64,000 nucleotides of DNA. It comes from Amoebophrya sp. A120 (taxonomy: Eukaryota; Sar; Dinophyceae; Syndiniales; Amoebophryaceae). Below are positions 44,801 to 53,394 of this stretch, one piece after another. The position numbers were made by a program, and so were the translations under genes. The notes under the pieces are model-generated. The model worked only from the letters and a program-made list of their open reading frames with translations. It was not told the origin of the DNA and searched no databases. Location of the stretch: the NCBI GenBank assembly GCA_905178155.1, contig CAJINV010000005.1, positions 6,373,207 to 6,437,206 of the forward strand. Reading direction: 5' to 3'. The stretch's first letter is position 1, and every line of letters starts with the position of its first letter.

Positions 44801-47800
44801 AATCTGTGTTGCATGATTACCAAAAGCCGTCCAGTTTTGACCAAGTCGGGAGGTAGTTTCTCATGCAGGATAGGCATTAGAAAGGTCTCGCAGAATCTGT
44901 CATGCTGGGTCTCGCATTCCAGACCTCATGGGTCATGGAAAACCTGCATCACAAATCTTGCATTCTTCCAGACCCAGACATTCTTACAGTTGATAATCTA
45001 GTATGTAAGTATATTTATAGAAGGGTGACATACGTTGTTGGCCCGACGGTGGTGTCGTGGGATTCGTTTTTCCGCCCCCGTCTTCGCAACCGTTGCAACG
45101 CATTTATCGTGACGAAAAACCCACCCTCCCCATATTGAAAACGATCCGTCTGAAAATTTGCGATGCAGATTCGTGACCACAGATCCTGTCGGTCTTGCAG
45201 GAAGGCAAAGCCACAGAGTCCGCCGCATTATGCAGGCGGTTTGTGATGCTGTTGGGCTTACAGCATAGACATTTATTGCCATGCTCGTCGCCTACGTCAA
45301 AACCTCTCGACTCAGGCATGGAATATGCCTGCAGTCCTCTCCAGCAAGACAGACCGGATTTGTGTACGCAAATCCCGCATAAGAAACTTCGTTTCGATAT
45401 GGGGAGGGGGGATTTTTCACTTTGATAGCATTTGAGATGCCGCTTCCGGGGCGCCGTGGCGCTCCTCCTCCAGCTCGGGCAGATCTTCGCTGGGCTTGGT
45501 CTATCAAGAGGAAAAATCCCCCCTCCCCACACTGAAAAGGTATATTGTTGGAAATTTGTGATGCTGATTCGTGGTCACAAATCGTGTCTGTCTTGCAAGA
45601 AGGCAAACCCAAAAGGCCCCCACGCATTATGCGGCCGGTTTGTGATGCTGTTGGGCCTACAGCATGGACTTTTGTCATGCTGAGCGCCTAGACCAAAACC
45701 CTTCCACTCCGGCTTGGTATGGGCCTGCAGTCCTTCACTGCAAGACAAATCTGATTTGTGTACGCAAATCCAGCATCACAAATGTCCTTCTCGATACGGG
45801 GAGGGGGGCTTTTTCCTTTTGATATGGTCTCCAAGAACTTCGTCGGCTTGGAGGTTGCCACGTGGCCAGGATGAAGATTGGCGGTGCCGTATCCTGAGTA
45901 AAAACGTCCCCACCCCATAGTTGTTATGCCAAAGGAATTGCAGCACACTTTGCCCCCCCTCTGCCCCAGGCCGCAGATGGCTTGACACGCAGGGGGGGTA
46001 GGTCAGGCGGACACCGAAGTGCCATCACCCCATAGTTGTTATGCAGATCTGCAAGCAAAAGAGCATTTGTAATGCGCATCCCAATGAGAGGCATTTCCCA
46101 TCGTGTTTTGGAAGTTGCAATGCTGTCAACAGGATAAGGAGATGGATTTGCTATGCGGCTTCCCTTGCTAAAATGAATTACACTACAGCCTGCAGTTTGT
46201 CATGCGTGGCTCCCAAAACTTTCAGGCTTGTGTTGCAAAATACCCATCTTGACTCTGGGGTGGGGACGTTTTTACAAATGATATGTCGTGCTGGTGGCCG
46301 GGTTCGGACGTGCTGGCATCGTCGTGGGCCACCGCTGCGCATCAAAAGCAAAAGTGTCTGGGTCTGGAAACTTGTGATGCTGGGTGGCGTATCATGAGGA
46401 GGCCACAAGTGCTGGCTCAGCATGACAAGTTTCTGAGCTTGCTTCTAGGTGTTGCCTACAATTCTGCATGACAAACTGCGTGTCTGCATGACAGAAAAAT
46501 GGGGCTGTTGGGTAATGTGCATGACAAAGTCAAGAGTCATGTGAGACTAGCATGACAAACTTGCATTCTTCCAGACCCAGGTACTACGTTTGCATTTGAT
46601 ACTGCGGGGATGGCTTCGTCCGGAGTCACGGTGGCCGCCGGACGCTATCCCTTGTAAAAACGTCCCCACGACGACCCCGTCGTCACGTTGGGACCTCTGC
46701 AACACAAATCCAGAAGTTTGAGGTGTCACGCATGACAAGTTTCTCGCTGTATTGTAGTTCAGTTTAGCAAGGACATTCGCATCACAAAGCCATCTCCTTA
46801 TCCTGTTTACAGCATTACAAGTCCCAGAACACGACTGCAAGTGCCTCTCATGGGGACGCGCGCATTACAAACGCTCGGTTCCTGTAATTGCAAGTCTGCA
46901 TGAAAAACATAGGGGTCGTGCGGACTTTTTTTACTCGGGATAGACGCTTCTTCTTCTTCTTCCTGGAAGACGAAGAGGGCTTGTTCCGGCGGGGAGTGGT
47001 GGAGAAGCCCGCAGGCGTCCACAGGTCGTCAATGGCAGGAGGGGCCTCGCTGCCACGGTCTATCCTGTGCAAAAACGTCCCCACCGCCCGCCCTAGAGTC
47101 CTCAAGATGTTGCTGGGAATTTCGCTACGCAAATCAACAAGTTATGGCTGCTGTGCATGACAAGCTGGGGGCTGTAATGGCCTCCTGATGTTGTTTTAGG
47201 TAGTGCAACTGCAACATGACGAATCAAGTGCCTCATCCTCATTCCAGCATGACAAACTCCCGGTCTACATTAGAAAACGTCGGTTTTCATGTGGCTAAGC
47301 ATGAGAAACATTTTAAGAATGTAGATTTGCATCACAAATCCCAGGAGGTGAAGGAGAATTATGTGGGAACGTTTTTCAAAACGATACTGGCAAACCGCTT
47401 GTCATCGTCGTCGTCGTAAAAACCGAAGGAGTATGCATTGCAAATAATGTGTCTGGGTCGTCTGGAAGAATGCAAACTTGTCATGCTCTCTGTCAGTCAC
47501 ACAAAAATCTGTCTTGCGTGAACAGCAACACCAGACGAAGCAGGTGCTCTTTATTTGTGGCTACGCGGGCAAAAAGTTTCTCATGCAGCATACAGATTAT
47601 AGGCACAGAGACCTCATAAATTTGTGGCTTTCATAAAACCTGTGATGCTATGCTGTGCATTCAGAAGAACCTGTGTGAGGCAAACGGTGCATGACAAAGT
47701 CCGGATGTTTCCAGACCCAGACCTCGATATTTGCATTTGATAAGGGGTCGCCCTGCTCCATGAAGGAAGCTGCTCCTTTGCCCTTCCGCGCCGCCGCCCC

Positions 47801-48001
47801 CGAACTACCCGCACCGCGGCGCCGCGAGTTCCGAACGGCCTTGGCGGACCCCGACGCCCAGAAGAGCTGCCCGGTGCCCAGGAAATAGGCGCCGGGGAGT
47901 TGCAGCAGGTGCGCGATGGAACCCATCACAGACTTCTTGACGAGGACGTTCTTGAACATGGCCGATGCTGCTCCGTGCTGTCCTCCACCCCGAGGCACCA
48001 T
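41845..48001 (-). CDS. CxxC and coiled-coil protein split into 14 exons by 11 introners
   Basis: Exons: 47743..48001, 47387..47426, 46943..47055, 46602..46640, 46284..46334, 45825..45884, 45428..45496, 45034..45099, 44352..44364, 44042..44129, 43724..43765, 43397..43466, 42646..42775 and 41845..42349. They sum to 1,545 nt = 515 codons (514 aa), all in frame. Eleven introns are introners (A, B, C, D). Two are GT-AG: 44365..45033, and 42776..43396, whose donor GTAAGT follows CAACAAC. Features: hydrophobic N-terminal part (LLQLPGAYFLGTGQLFWASG), acidic FGFYDDDDDKRFAS, block IDDLWTPAGFSTTPRR, Cys212/Cys215 (RCNGCEDGG), Cys283-Cys284, a Pro-rich stretch, and an Ala/Glu/Arg coiled coil from about residue 348. 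The 13-nt exon and the two GT-AG introns are the weakest parts of the model. Paralogue of the gene at 50.8-52.4 kb. Function unknown. Confidence 0.72.
42004..42110. repeat. 42-bp coding tandem repeat in the coiled coil
   Basis: About two and a half copies encode the 14-residue unit AEEDRRVAEEARKK at the C-terminal coiled coil of the 14-exon gene. Confidence 0.8.
42355..42645. mobile_element. Introner B in 14-exon gene
   Basis: TSD GCTCG at 42350-42354 and 42646-42650. Excision joins PSQDLRA to MEELHQLREN. Confidence 0.9.
42865..43163. mobile_element. A element inside a GT-AG intron
   Basis: Ends TATGCATTGC and ATTTGATA, with a short insertion near the right end. TSD TCACC (42860-42864) and TCACA (43164-43168). 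Confidence 0.75.
43228..43350. mobile_element. Truncated C element (left half only)
   Basis: Starts TATCGTGAGGAAACATGATC followed by CCCCTCCCCCC, with typical C interior (GCGTATGCTAAGTCTG). No right inverted repeat is present. Confidence 0.55.
43472..43723. mobile_element. Introner A in 14-exon gene
   Basis: TSD TTCCT at 43467-43471 and 43724-43728. Excision joins SFLLKE to KGCCGPSAPP. Confidence 0.9.
43771..44041. mobile_element. Introner A in 14-exon gene
   Basis: Ends TATGCACTGC and GCATTTGATA. TSD CTGGT (43766-43770) and TTGGT (44042-44046). Excision joins MPDPDQ to DPDAAGAE. Confidence 0.9.
44135..44351. mobile_element. Introner D in 14-exon gene
   Basis: TSD CAAAC at 44130-44134 and 44352-44356. 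The exon on its right is only 13 nt in the proposed model. Confidence 0.85.
44365..45033 (-). other. Probable GT-AG intron with an A element inside
   Basis: The donor is CAACAAC followed by GTATGT. The proposed acceptor is GTAAG before TTGCTTG. This choice is the one that keeps the 14-exon gene in frame. The acceptor lacks a clear pyrimidine tract. A full A element (44734-44995) sits inside. Confidence 0.45.
44734..44995. mobile_element. A element inside a GT-AG intron
   Basis: Ends TATCAAATGT and TACAGTTGATA. Flanks AAATA and ATCTA match at three of five positions. Confidence 0.78.
45105..45427. mobile_element. Introner C in 14-exon gene, inverted relative to 4335
   Basis: TSD GCATT at 45100-45104 and 45428-45432. 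The internal order of GATTTGTGACC and GTACGCAAAT motifs is the reverse of the copy at 4335-4655. In frame. Confidence 0.92.
45502..45824. mobile_element. Introner C in 14-exon gene
   Basis: TSD TGGTC at 45497-45501 and 45825-45829. Excision joins TKFLET to KPSEDLPE. Only 74 bp from the neighbouring C element. Confidence 0.93.
45890..46283. mobile_element. Introner B with internal 115-bp duplication
   Basis: TSD TGCCG (45885-45889) and TGTCG (46284-46288). CACCCCATAGTTGTTATGC occurs at 45911 and again at 46026, bracketing G/C-rich filler. The internal motifs run in reverse relative to the B copy at 3441. Confidence 0.88.
46340..46601. mobile_element. Introner A in 14-exon gene
   Basis: TSD CTGCG at 46335-46339 and 46602-46606. 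The right inverted repeat carries a small insertion (CCCAGGTACTACGTTTGC). Excision keeps the frame. Confidence 0.9.
46646..46942. mobile_element. Introner B in 14-exon gene
   Basis: TSD GACGC at 46641-46645 and 46943-46947. Excision joins RKKKKKR to PAATVTPDE. Confidence 0.92.
47061..47386. mobile_element. Introner B in 14-exon gene
   Basis: Flanks CGGTC and CTGGC match at three positions. Excision joins DDDKRFAS to GSEAPPAI. The homologous site in the paralogue at 52.2 kb has no intron. Confidence 0.85.
47432..47742. mobile_element. Introner A in 14-exon gene
   Basis: TSD AGGAG (47427-47431) and AGGGG (47743-47747). Both inverted repeats carry small insertions. Excision joins EQGDP to FGFYDDDDD; the paralogue reads SPFGSYDEED without a break. 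Confidence 0.88.
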
Positions 48002-48212
48002 TTTCGCGTCTCGCCCTCCGCGGCGAGAATGTACTACGAGTGGTCCCGGCAAAGATCAATTAGGGGATGATGAAGAAAAAAAAGTCCGCGCTGCCCCTTT
48101 TTATTCCACAACTCTACGTCTACGTCCCGGCTCCGAATTGCGTTACTCCACCTCGCGGTCTGCTCGTCCTTGTGGTGCTGAGACGACAGTACTGCGCGTT
48201 TTTCTCCTCTGT

Positions 48213-48937
48213 ATTTACTCCTTGTGCTGGGAAACAGAAACTTCCCGAGCAGTTTTGCTCCTGGTGTAGTACTCCTTGTGCTGGGAAAGGATTATTTCCC
48301 GAGTTTTGCTCCTGGTGTAGTACTCCTTGTGCTGGGAAGGAAAGATTTCCCAAGGTCTGCTCCTCTGCGTGCTCCTTCTTGTGCTGGGAAAGAAAGATTT
48401 CCCGACTTTTGCTCCTCTGTATACTCCTTGTGCTGGGAAACAAAAATTTCCCGAGTTTTGCTCCTTTGTATGCTCCTTAAGCTGGGAAACAAAAACTTCC
48501 CGAGTTTTGCTCCTCGCTCGTCTGTGTGCTCCTTGTGCTGGGAAACTGAAATTTCCCGAGTTTTGCTCCTCTGTGTGTAGTTCCTTGTGCGGGAAAACAA
48601 AAATTTCCCGAGTTTTGCTCCTTTGTGTGCTCCTTAAGCTGAGAAACAAAAATTTCCCGAGCTTTGCTCCTTTGTATACTCCTCGTGCTGGGGAACTAAA
48701 AAGTTTCCCAAGTTAGTTTTGCTCCTCTGTCGTGTGCTCCTCGTGCTGGGAAACAAAAATTTCCCGAGTATTGCTCCTTTGTATCCTCCTTCAGCCGGAA
48801 AACAAAAATTTCCCGAGTTTATTTGCTCCTCGTTTGCTCCTTAAACCTGGAAACAGAAATTTCTCGAGTTTATTTGCTCCTCGTTTGTTCCTTAAGTAAC
48901 CCTGGGAAACAGAAATTTCCCGCCGAGTTTTGCTCCT
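48213..48937. repeat. Minisatellite of about 14 units, about 50-60 bp each
   Basis: Degenerate tandem repeat; each unit carries a short palindrome GGGAAA-N5-TTTCCC followed by GAGTTTTGCTCCT. Unit length varies by small indels and some units are diverged at the edges. It begins about 210 bp upstream of the start codon of the 14-exon gene. Confidence 0.9.
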
Positions 48938-49655
48938 TCTTCTCTGCTCCTACTTGTTTTGCTCTAAACAGCAATGCTCCGTGGAGTTTGTTCGTTTGTT
49001 GTTCTGCTCCTCTCGCCGCGAACGTGACTACCTACTCGTCTCCTGCCCTTCAATTAGACGTAGTAGAAGTGCTGATCGTGGCGTTTTTCTTCAAGTCGTG
49101 GACAGGGGGCGTCCACGTCTGAAAGGGAAAGTTCTTCAAGTCGTGGGAATGGGGGGAAATCTCCACGTCGAGAATTGTAATAAACTTGATGAAAAACAAA
49201 CACAAAAAATCGATGCACTTCAAAACGGAAACGCGATTTGGTAGTACGACTTGCGGTTCTTTTAAAGTAGCTCCTCAGTAGTGTACAAAACGACAAGTAT
49301 TTTATCCGGAGAACGCGTCGAAATGATATTTGAGTTTCAACAAGAGACACGGCGAGGGAAAAATAAAATGCTTTTGATGATGTTGTAAAGATTTTGTTCG
49401 ATTTTTGGAAGGGAAGTGACAGAAAGAAATTTAAAGTCGTGATAGTATAATGATGCTTTTACAGTATAGGGAGTTCTTGAGATTTTTTTAATTTTAGAAA
49501 ATGAAAAGAGTATGATGTTAAGTTTTTAAAAAAACAAGTTTTTGGGTAGTGCTCGAAGTTAGTTGGTGGGATGTTTTTGCAAAATTTTTTTTAGTCGTCG
49601 GGTGAAAGTTGATGTTGAAAACAAGAGTTTTCCCGCCTGTGTGGTGGTGTTTGTC

Positions 49656-49941
49656 ATGGGAATTAATGGGCTTTTCGACTTTCTCAAACCGCAACTCCAA
49701 GAACGCTCTTTTCACCATGCACGAACCAAAAATCTTCTTCAAAAGGCCGTCAGCTGGACAAGACTTGTAGTAAGTTACTTCTGTTGGTGGACGATTTAGA
49801 AGTTTTTTTTGCCTTAAAAACTGCACGATGTTGACACGAGTTGTACGGCAGATGAAGATAGTAGATGAAGAACGACCACTGGTCATAGTCGAACTGACCG
49901 ATTTTCTTGCCGAAATTGCTATTGCACAAAACCGAAGAAAA
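49656..49941 (+). CDS. Possible XPG/EXO1-like N-terminal exons (weak)
   Basis: The plus strand reads MGINGLFDFLKPQLQERSF from 49656, which resembles the MGIxGLxxFLKP start of XPG/FEN1/EXO1-family nucleases. Exon 49656..49769 ends at a GTAAGT donor. A T-rich 82-nt intron (49770..49851) ends in CAG. Exon 49852..49941 continues in frame (EERPLVIVELTDFLAEIAIA) to another GTAAGT. I could not extend it further, and the catalytic Asp motif expected of the family is not evident. It would be the only plus-strand gene in the window. Treat as a candidate or a decayed fragment. Confidence 0.25.
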
Positions 49942-50062
49942 GTAAGTACGATGTGGACGAAACGATACAAAAAAGTCTCGCGCACGACTTTTATCGCACG
50001 GGGACTACGGCATCCATTGTGCCACGGGGTGAAAAGGACTAGACGTAGACTATGTAGACGGA

Positions 50063-50221
50063 CGGACCGAACGCCAAACCTACAGTTTTATCGTGACTAA
50101 ACATGATACCGACAAGACCTTCTACAGTAAACCGTTAGGACCGAACGAACGAAAAACCTACAGTTGATTGATCGACTAAACATACCGAAAAGACGAACTT
50201 CTTCTACAGTAAACCGACATT
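50063..50221. repeat. Two-unit degenerate tandem repeat, 75-84 bp
   Basis: Both units start GGACCGAACG and contain ACCTACAGTT, CGACTAAACAT-like and TTCTACAGTAAACCG blocks. Confidence 0.75.
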
Positions 50222-50834
50222 GGACGGCGCCTCGGGAAAGTAAGAGGTCTTCGGCGAAGGCCGAGCCTCGGAAGTGGACGATGAAACAGCGCGGGGGAAC
50301 AAGTTAAAGTTTCCATTGAGATGTAGTTGTTGTTCAACATGTTTGTTATATCCTCAAAAAGAAAAAGCGCGCAGAACAGGTTCATGCCGTACTTAATATC
50401 ACGGTTGGTTCCTGAAGCGAACAGTGCTGAGCTCGAACTCTGAGAGATGAGAGGTAAAGGCTGTAAAAACTTTCTTATGCAAAAATCTCTGACACCGAAC
50501 TGTCTTCCGTTAATTATTTGTTTCTGCGCTTGTGACGCAGTCGTGGTGGTTTTCACGACTGCCAACAACATCTAGAGAGAACTACGCGAACGCGATGTGT
50601 TGTGCGAAAGTTTTATTCCAACATTTGTCTTCATGCTCGGCTGCATATACAAGACTTTTTAAACGAGCTGAAGCTTTTGTGTCCTCAACATCGAGATCGA
50701 GTAACCATAAGTAGTACTGGCTGAAATACAATCAAATGACTGCTACGTACAAAACTCCCTGTCCGATACAGCAGCTCATCTCCATCTCCAAACTGGGAGA
50801 AAGAACGGCATGCAGCGTAAGTACCCACGTCGAC

Positions 50835-52358
50835 CTAGTGGTGTACATCTGCGTCTTCCGTGCTGAAAATGTTATCGCCGTGTTCTTTCGCCAAATCCGC
50901 AAGAGACGGTGGACGGAGCAAGTCCTCCTTGTGCTCATTTGCCAGTCGCCATTGCCTTGCTGCTTCCAGCTCTAGTGTCACGGCTTGGTCATACTCTTCC
51001 TTTTTGCGCTGCTCTTCTGCTTGCGCCTCTTCGATTCTCGTCTCGAGGGCTTGAAGAGTGCTTGGGTCGCCTCCCAACGCACCACCTGCGTCTTGTTGGC
51101 GTGCATACTTTGCGGTTTTGGCATGCTCGTACTCGTCTTTCTTCACCTGCTCAAAATTCCGGGCACGATTCAAATCCTCGAGCGCTTCTGCTATCCTTTC
51201 GTCCGCCTCTGCCAGCCGCTCCTCCAGCGTCAGACCCGACGTCGACGAATCTTCGCTCGCAACGCTGGCAACAGACGGAACAAATGGCGCTGACGCGCTA
51301 CTTGAAAGGCCTGATGGAGTAGAGGACGAAACGCTTGACAGTCCCGCTGCAGTAGTGCTGCTTCCTCCATCCGATCTACTCGAAGATGTAGTTGGAACGC
51401 TTGATGCTACTGCAGCTGCATCTAGGCTACCACCTACCGGAACTACAAGCGCAGAACTTGCAGCTCCGGGCGGCGCAGAAGACGTCGAATGGAGTCCCGC
51501 GACGTCGGGTGGGCGGGAAAGGGAATGAACTGGAGACGTCAACATCCCCGCGCCGGCTGGTGGCACTGCCCCCATACGTCCTTGCGGCTGTTGTGGCACT
51601 GATCTCGGCATCAAAGGTGGTCCTTGCTGCTGCGGGCCTTGAGATCCACTCGCAACAGCGTGCGGCGTCGTCACAACAGCGGATGGTACAGCCACGCGAG
51701 GTTTTGGTGCTCCTGCGCCGGATGGTGTAGTTCCAGTACTAGTTGCTCCACAGCCCACGCATTTCTCGACTTCTACAGTGCTTGTTGGGCGGAGAACAGC
51801 AGCCGGGGCTCCCTCGTAGTCTATCACGACATATCACAGGAAAAAAGTGCTGTTACAGTTACACATTGTCTTGCAGGAGCCGCAAGACAGACAACCTTTG
51901 TCATGCAAGAAGTGCTTACGAACTTCATTCTGTAAGTGTAGTTTTCCCTAGGGATATCCGCACTGCAAGTTTTCTCTGCCACACAGAGAAAATTTGTGTT
52001 GCTGGACTTACAAGAAATGTGTAACTGTAACACTTTTTTCTTGTGATACGACGCCAGGAAGGACTTCTACTACGTCTTCCTCGACGACCTGCTGCGCAAC
52101 TGGCGCGGCGCTTTCTGTGAAAGACGTAGCTCCTGTGCTAGCAGAATTTGTACTGTATTGCCGCCGCGTCGTGGAGAACCCCGCCGGCATCCACAGATCC
52201 TCCAAGGCCGGAGCAGCCTCGCGGCCATTCGCAAACTTTTTATCGTCCTCCTCGTCATAGGAACCGAAAGGACTAGTAGTGGTTCCCGCGTCTACCTGGG
52301 CGTGATCTACCCCGGAGGAGGTGGGAGACGATGCTGTTATATTTTTTCGTACTAGCAT
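50835..52358 (-). CDS. CxxC and coiled-coil protein, two exons (paralogue of 41.8-48.0 kb gene)
   Basis: Exons 52049..52358 and 50835..51826 total 1,302 nt = 434 codons (433 aa). The single intron is a D introner (51832-52048). Domains in order: acidic SPFGSYDEEDDKKFANG, conserved block ALEDLWMPAGFSTTRRQ, Cys pair (EKCVGCGATSTG), a Pro/Ser/Gln-rich middle, and a C-terminal coiled coil (LTLEERLAEADERIAEALED; QALETRIEEAQAEEQRKKEE). Order and motifs match the 14-exon gene at 41.8-48.0 kb. The regions where that gene carries A and B introners are continuous here. ATG at 52358. Function unknown; the Cys pair could be half of a metal site. Confidence 0.82.
51832..52048. mobile_element. Introner D in two-exon paralogue
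   Basis: TSD CGACA (51827-51831) and CGACG (52049-52053). Excision joins VEVLPGV to IDYEGAPAA. Confidence 0.9.
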
Positions 52359-53394
52359 TTTGTTAGACAATTTTGCACGACAGATCGGAGCTTGAGCTTA
52401 TACACACACACGCATGTTGACAAATGCCTGGCACATCGAGTAGATCTGGTTTATACATGTCGGCACTGAGCAAGTTTGTCGGAACAAAAAGTAAGACGAT
52501 GAATCGATAGTCTACTGTGAAATCAAAAAAAAACCTTTAAAACTCGCCGCAGCTTTTTTCTCCCCGGAGTTATTGTCGTGGTCCTTATTTGGGCCTACAC
52601 TCGGACTGCGCACTGCCTCAGTCACGTCAACATCGAAAGAGATGCCCAGAAGCCGAAGCAGCCTCACAAAAACCAGGCTCATTTGGATTCGCATCTGCTT
52701 CCTCTGCCGCGAGACAGACATTTTTGTAGAAGTGAAAAATCTGAATCAGGCTAGTTAGTACAACTTAATAAATAATAGGGACGTACAACCTATTGGAAGG
52801 GAAGCTGAAGAGGGAAAAATTTCACTGTTCTGTTTTATTTCGTCGCCGAAAAATTCTATACACAGTTGTTGTTTTGTAAAATACGCATTAGTACGGGACT
52901 TTTATGTACAAAATCGTGAATAAATGGACGAGCACAGGGTTGTTCTGTGTCTATCGCACGATAGGTTTCCACGATAAATTAGTCCTTCGACGTACGAAAA
53001 CATTAAAGAGAACGAGGAATGCACGACGAAACAAAACGACACTGCCCAAACTTGAGGTACACCAGGTAGCCGTGTGGCGCACGAAAAAATAATGACCAAA
53101 AATTGTCATCGTATTTACGCAACGAAACGCTACACACACACAGCGAGCAACTGATAAGATCCACGATTTCACGACGACGACACACCATCCTCGCGCCCGC
53201 CAACAACAGAGGCAGTCAAGTATCATCTAAAGCGCATCAAGAACAGCACTATTGCACATTTTCATTTTTGCACCGGCACAAGAAACGCGATCGGCGTAGT
53301 GTGAAAGTGTTCTTTATTTCATTCGCACTGGCTTCTTCAATACTCAGATCGGCTCTAGTACTTAGCCAGCCTTTCGACTAACAACTTGTTTCTA
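52359..53394. other. Intergenic DNA
   Basis: Spacer between the giant gene's 3' end and the two-exon gene's start. No supported feature. Confidence 0.4.

Noticed and set aside
48067-48716. Plus- and minus-strand open frames across the minisatellite
   Set aside because: Repeat units lacking stops stay open in several frames at once; the peptides simply repeat the satellite.
48213-48937. CRISPR-like array
   Set aside because: Units are degenerate tandem repeats without unique spacers, in a eukaryotic context.
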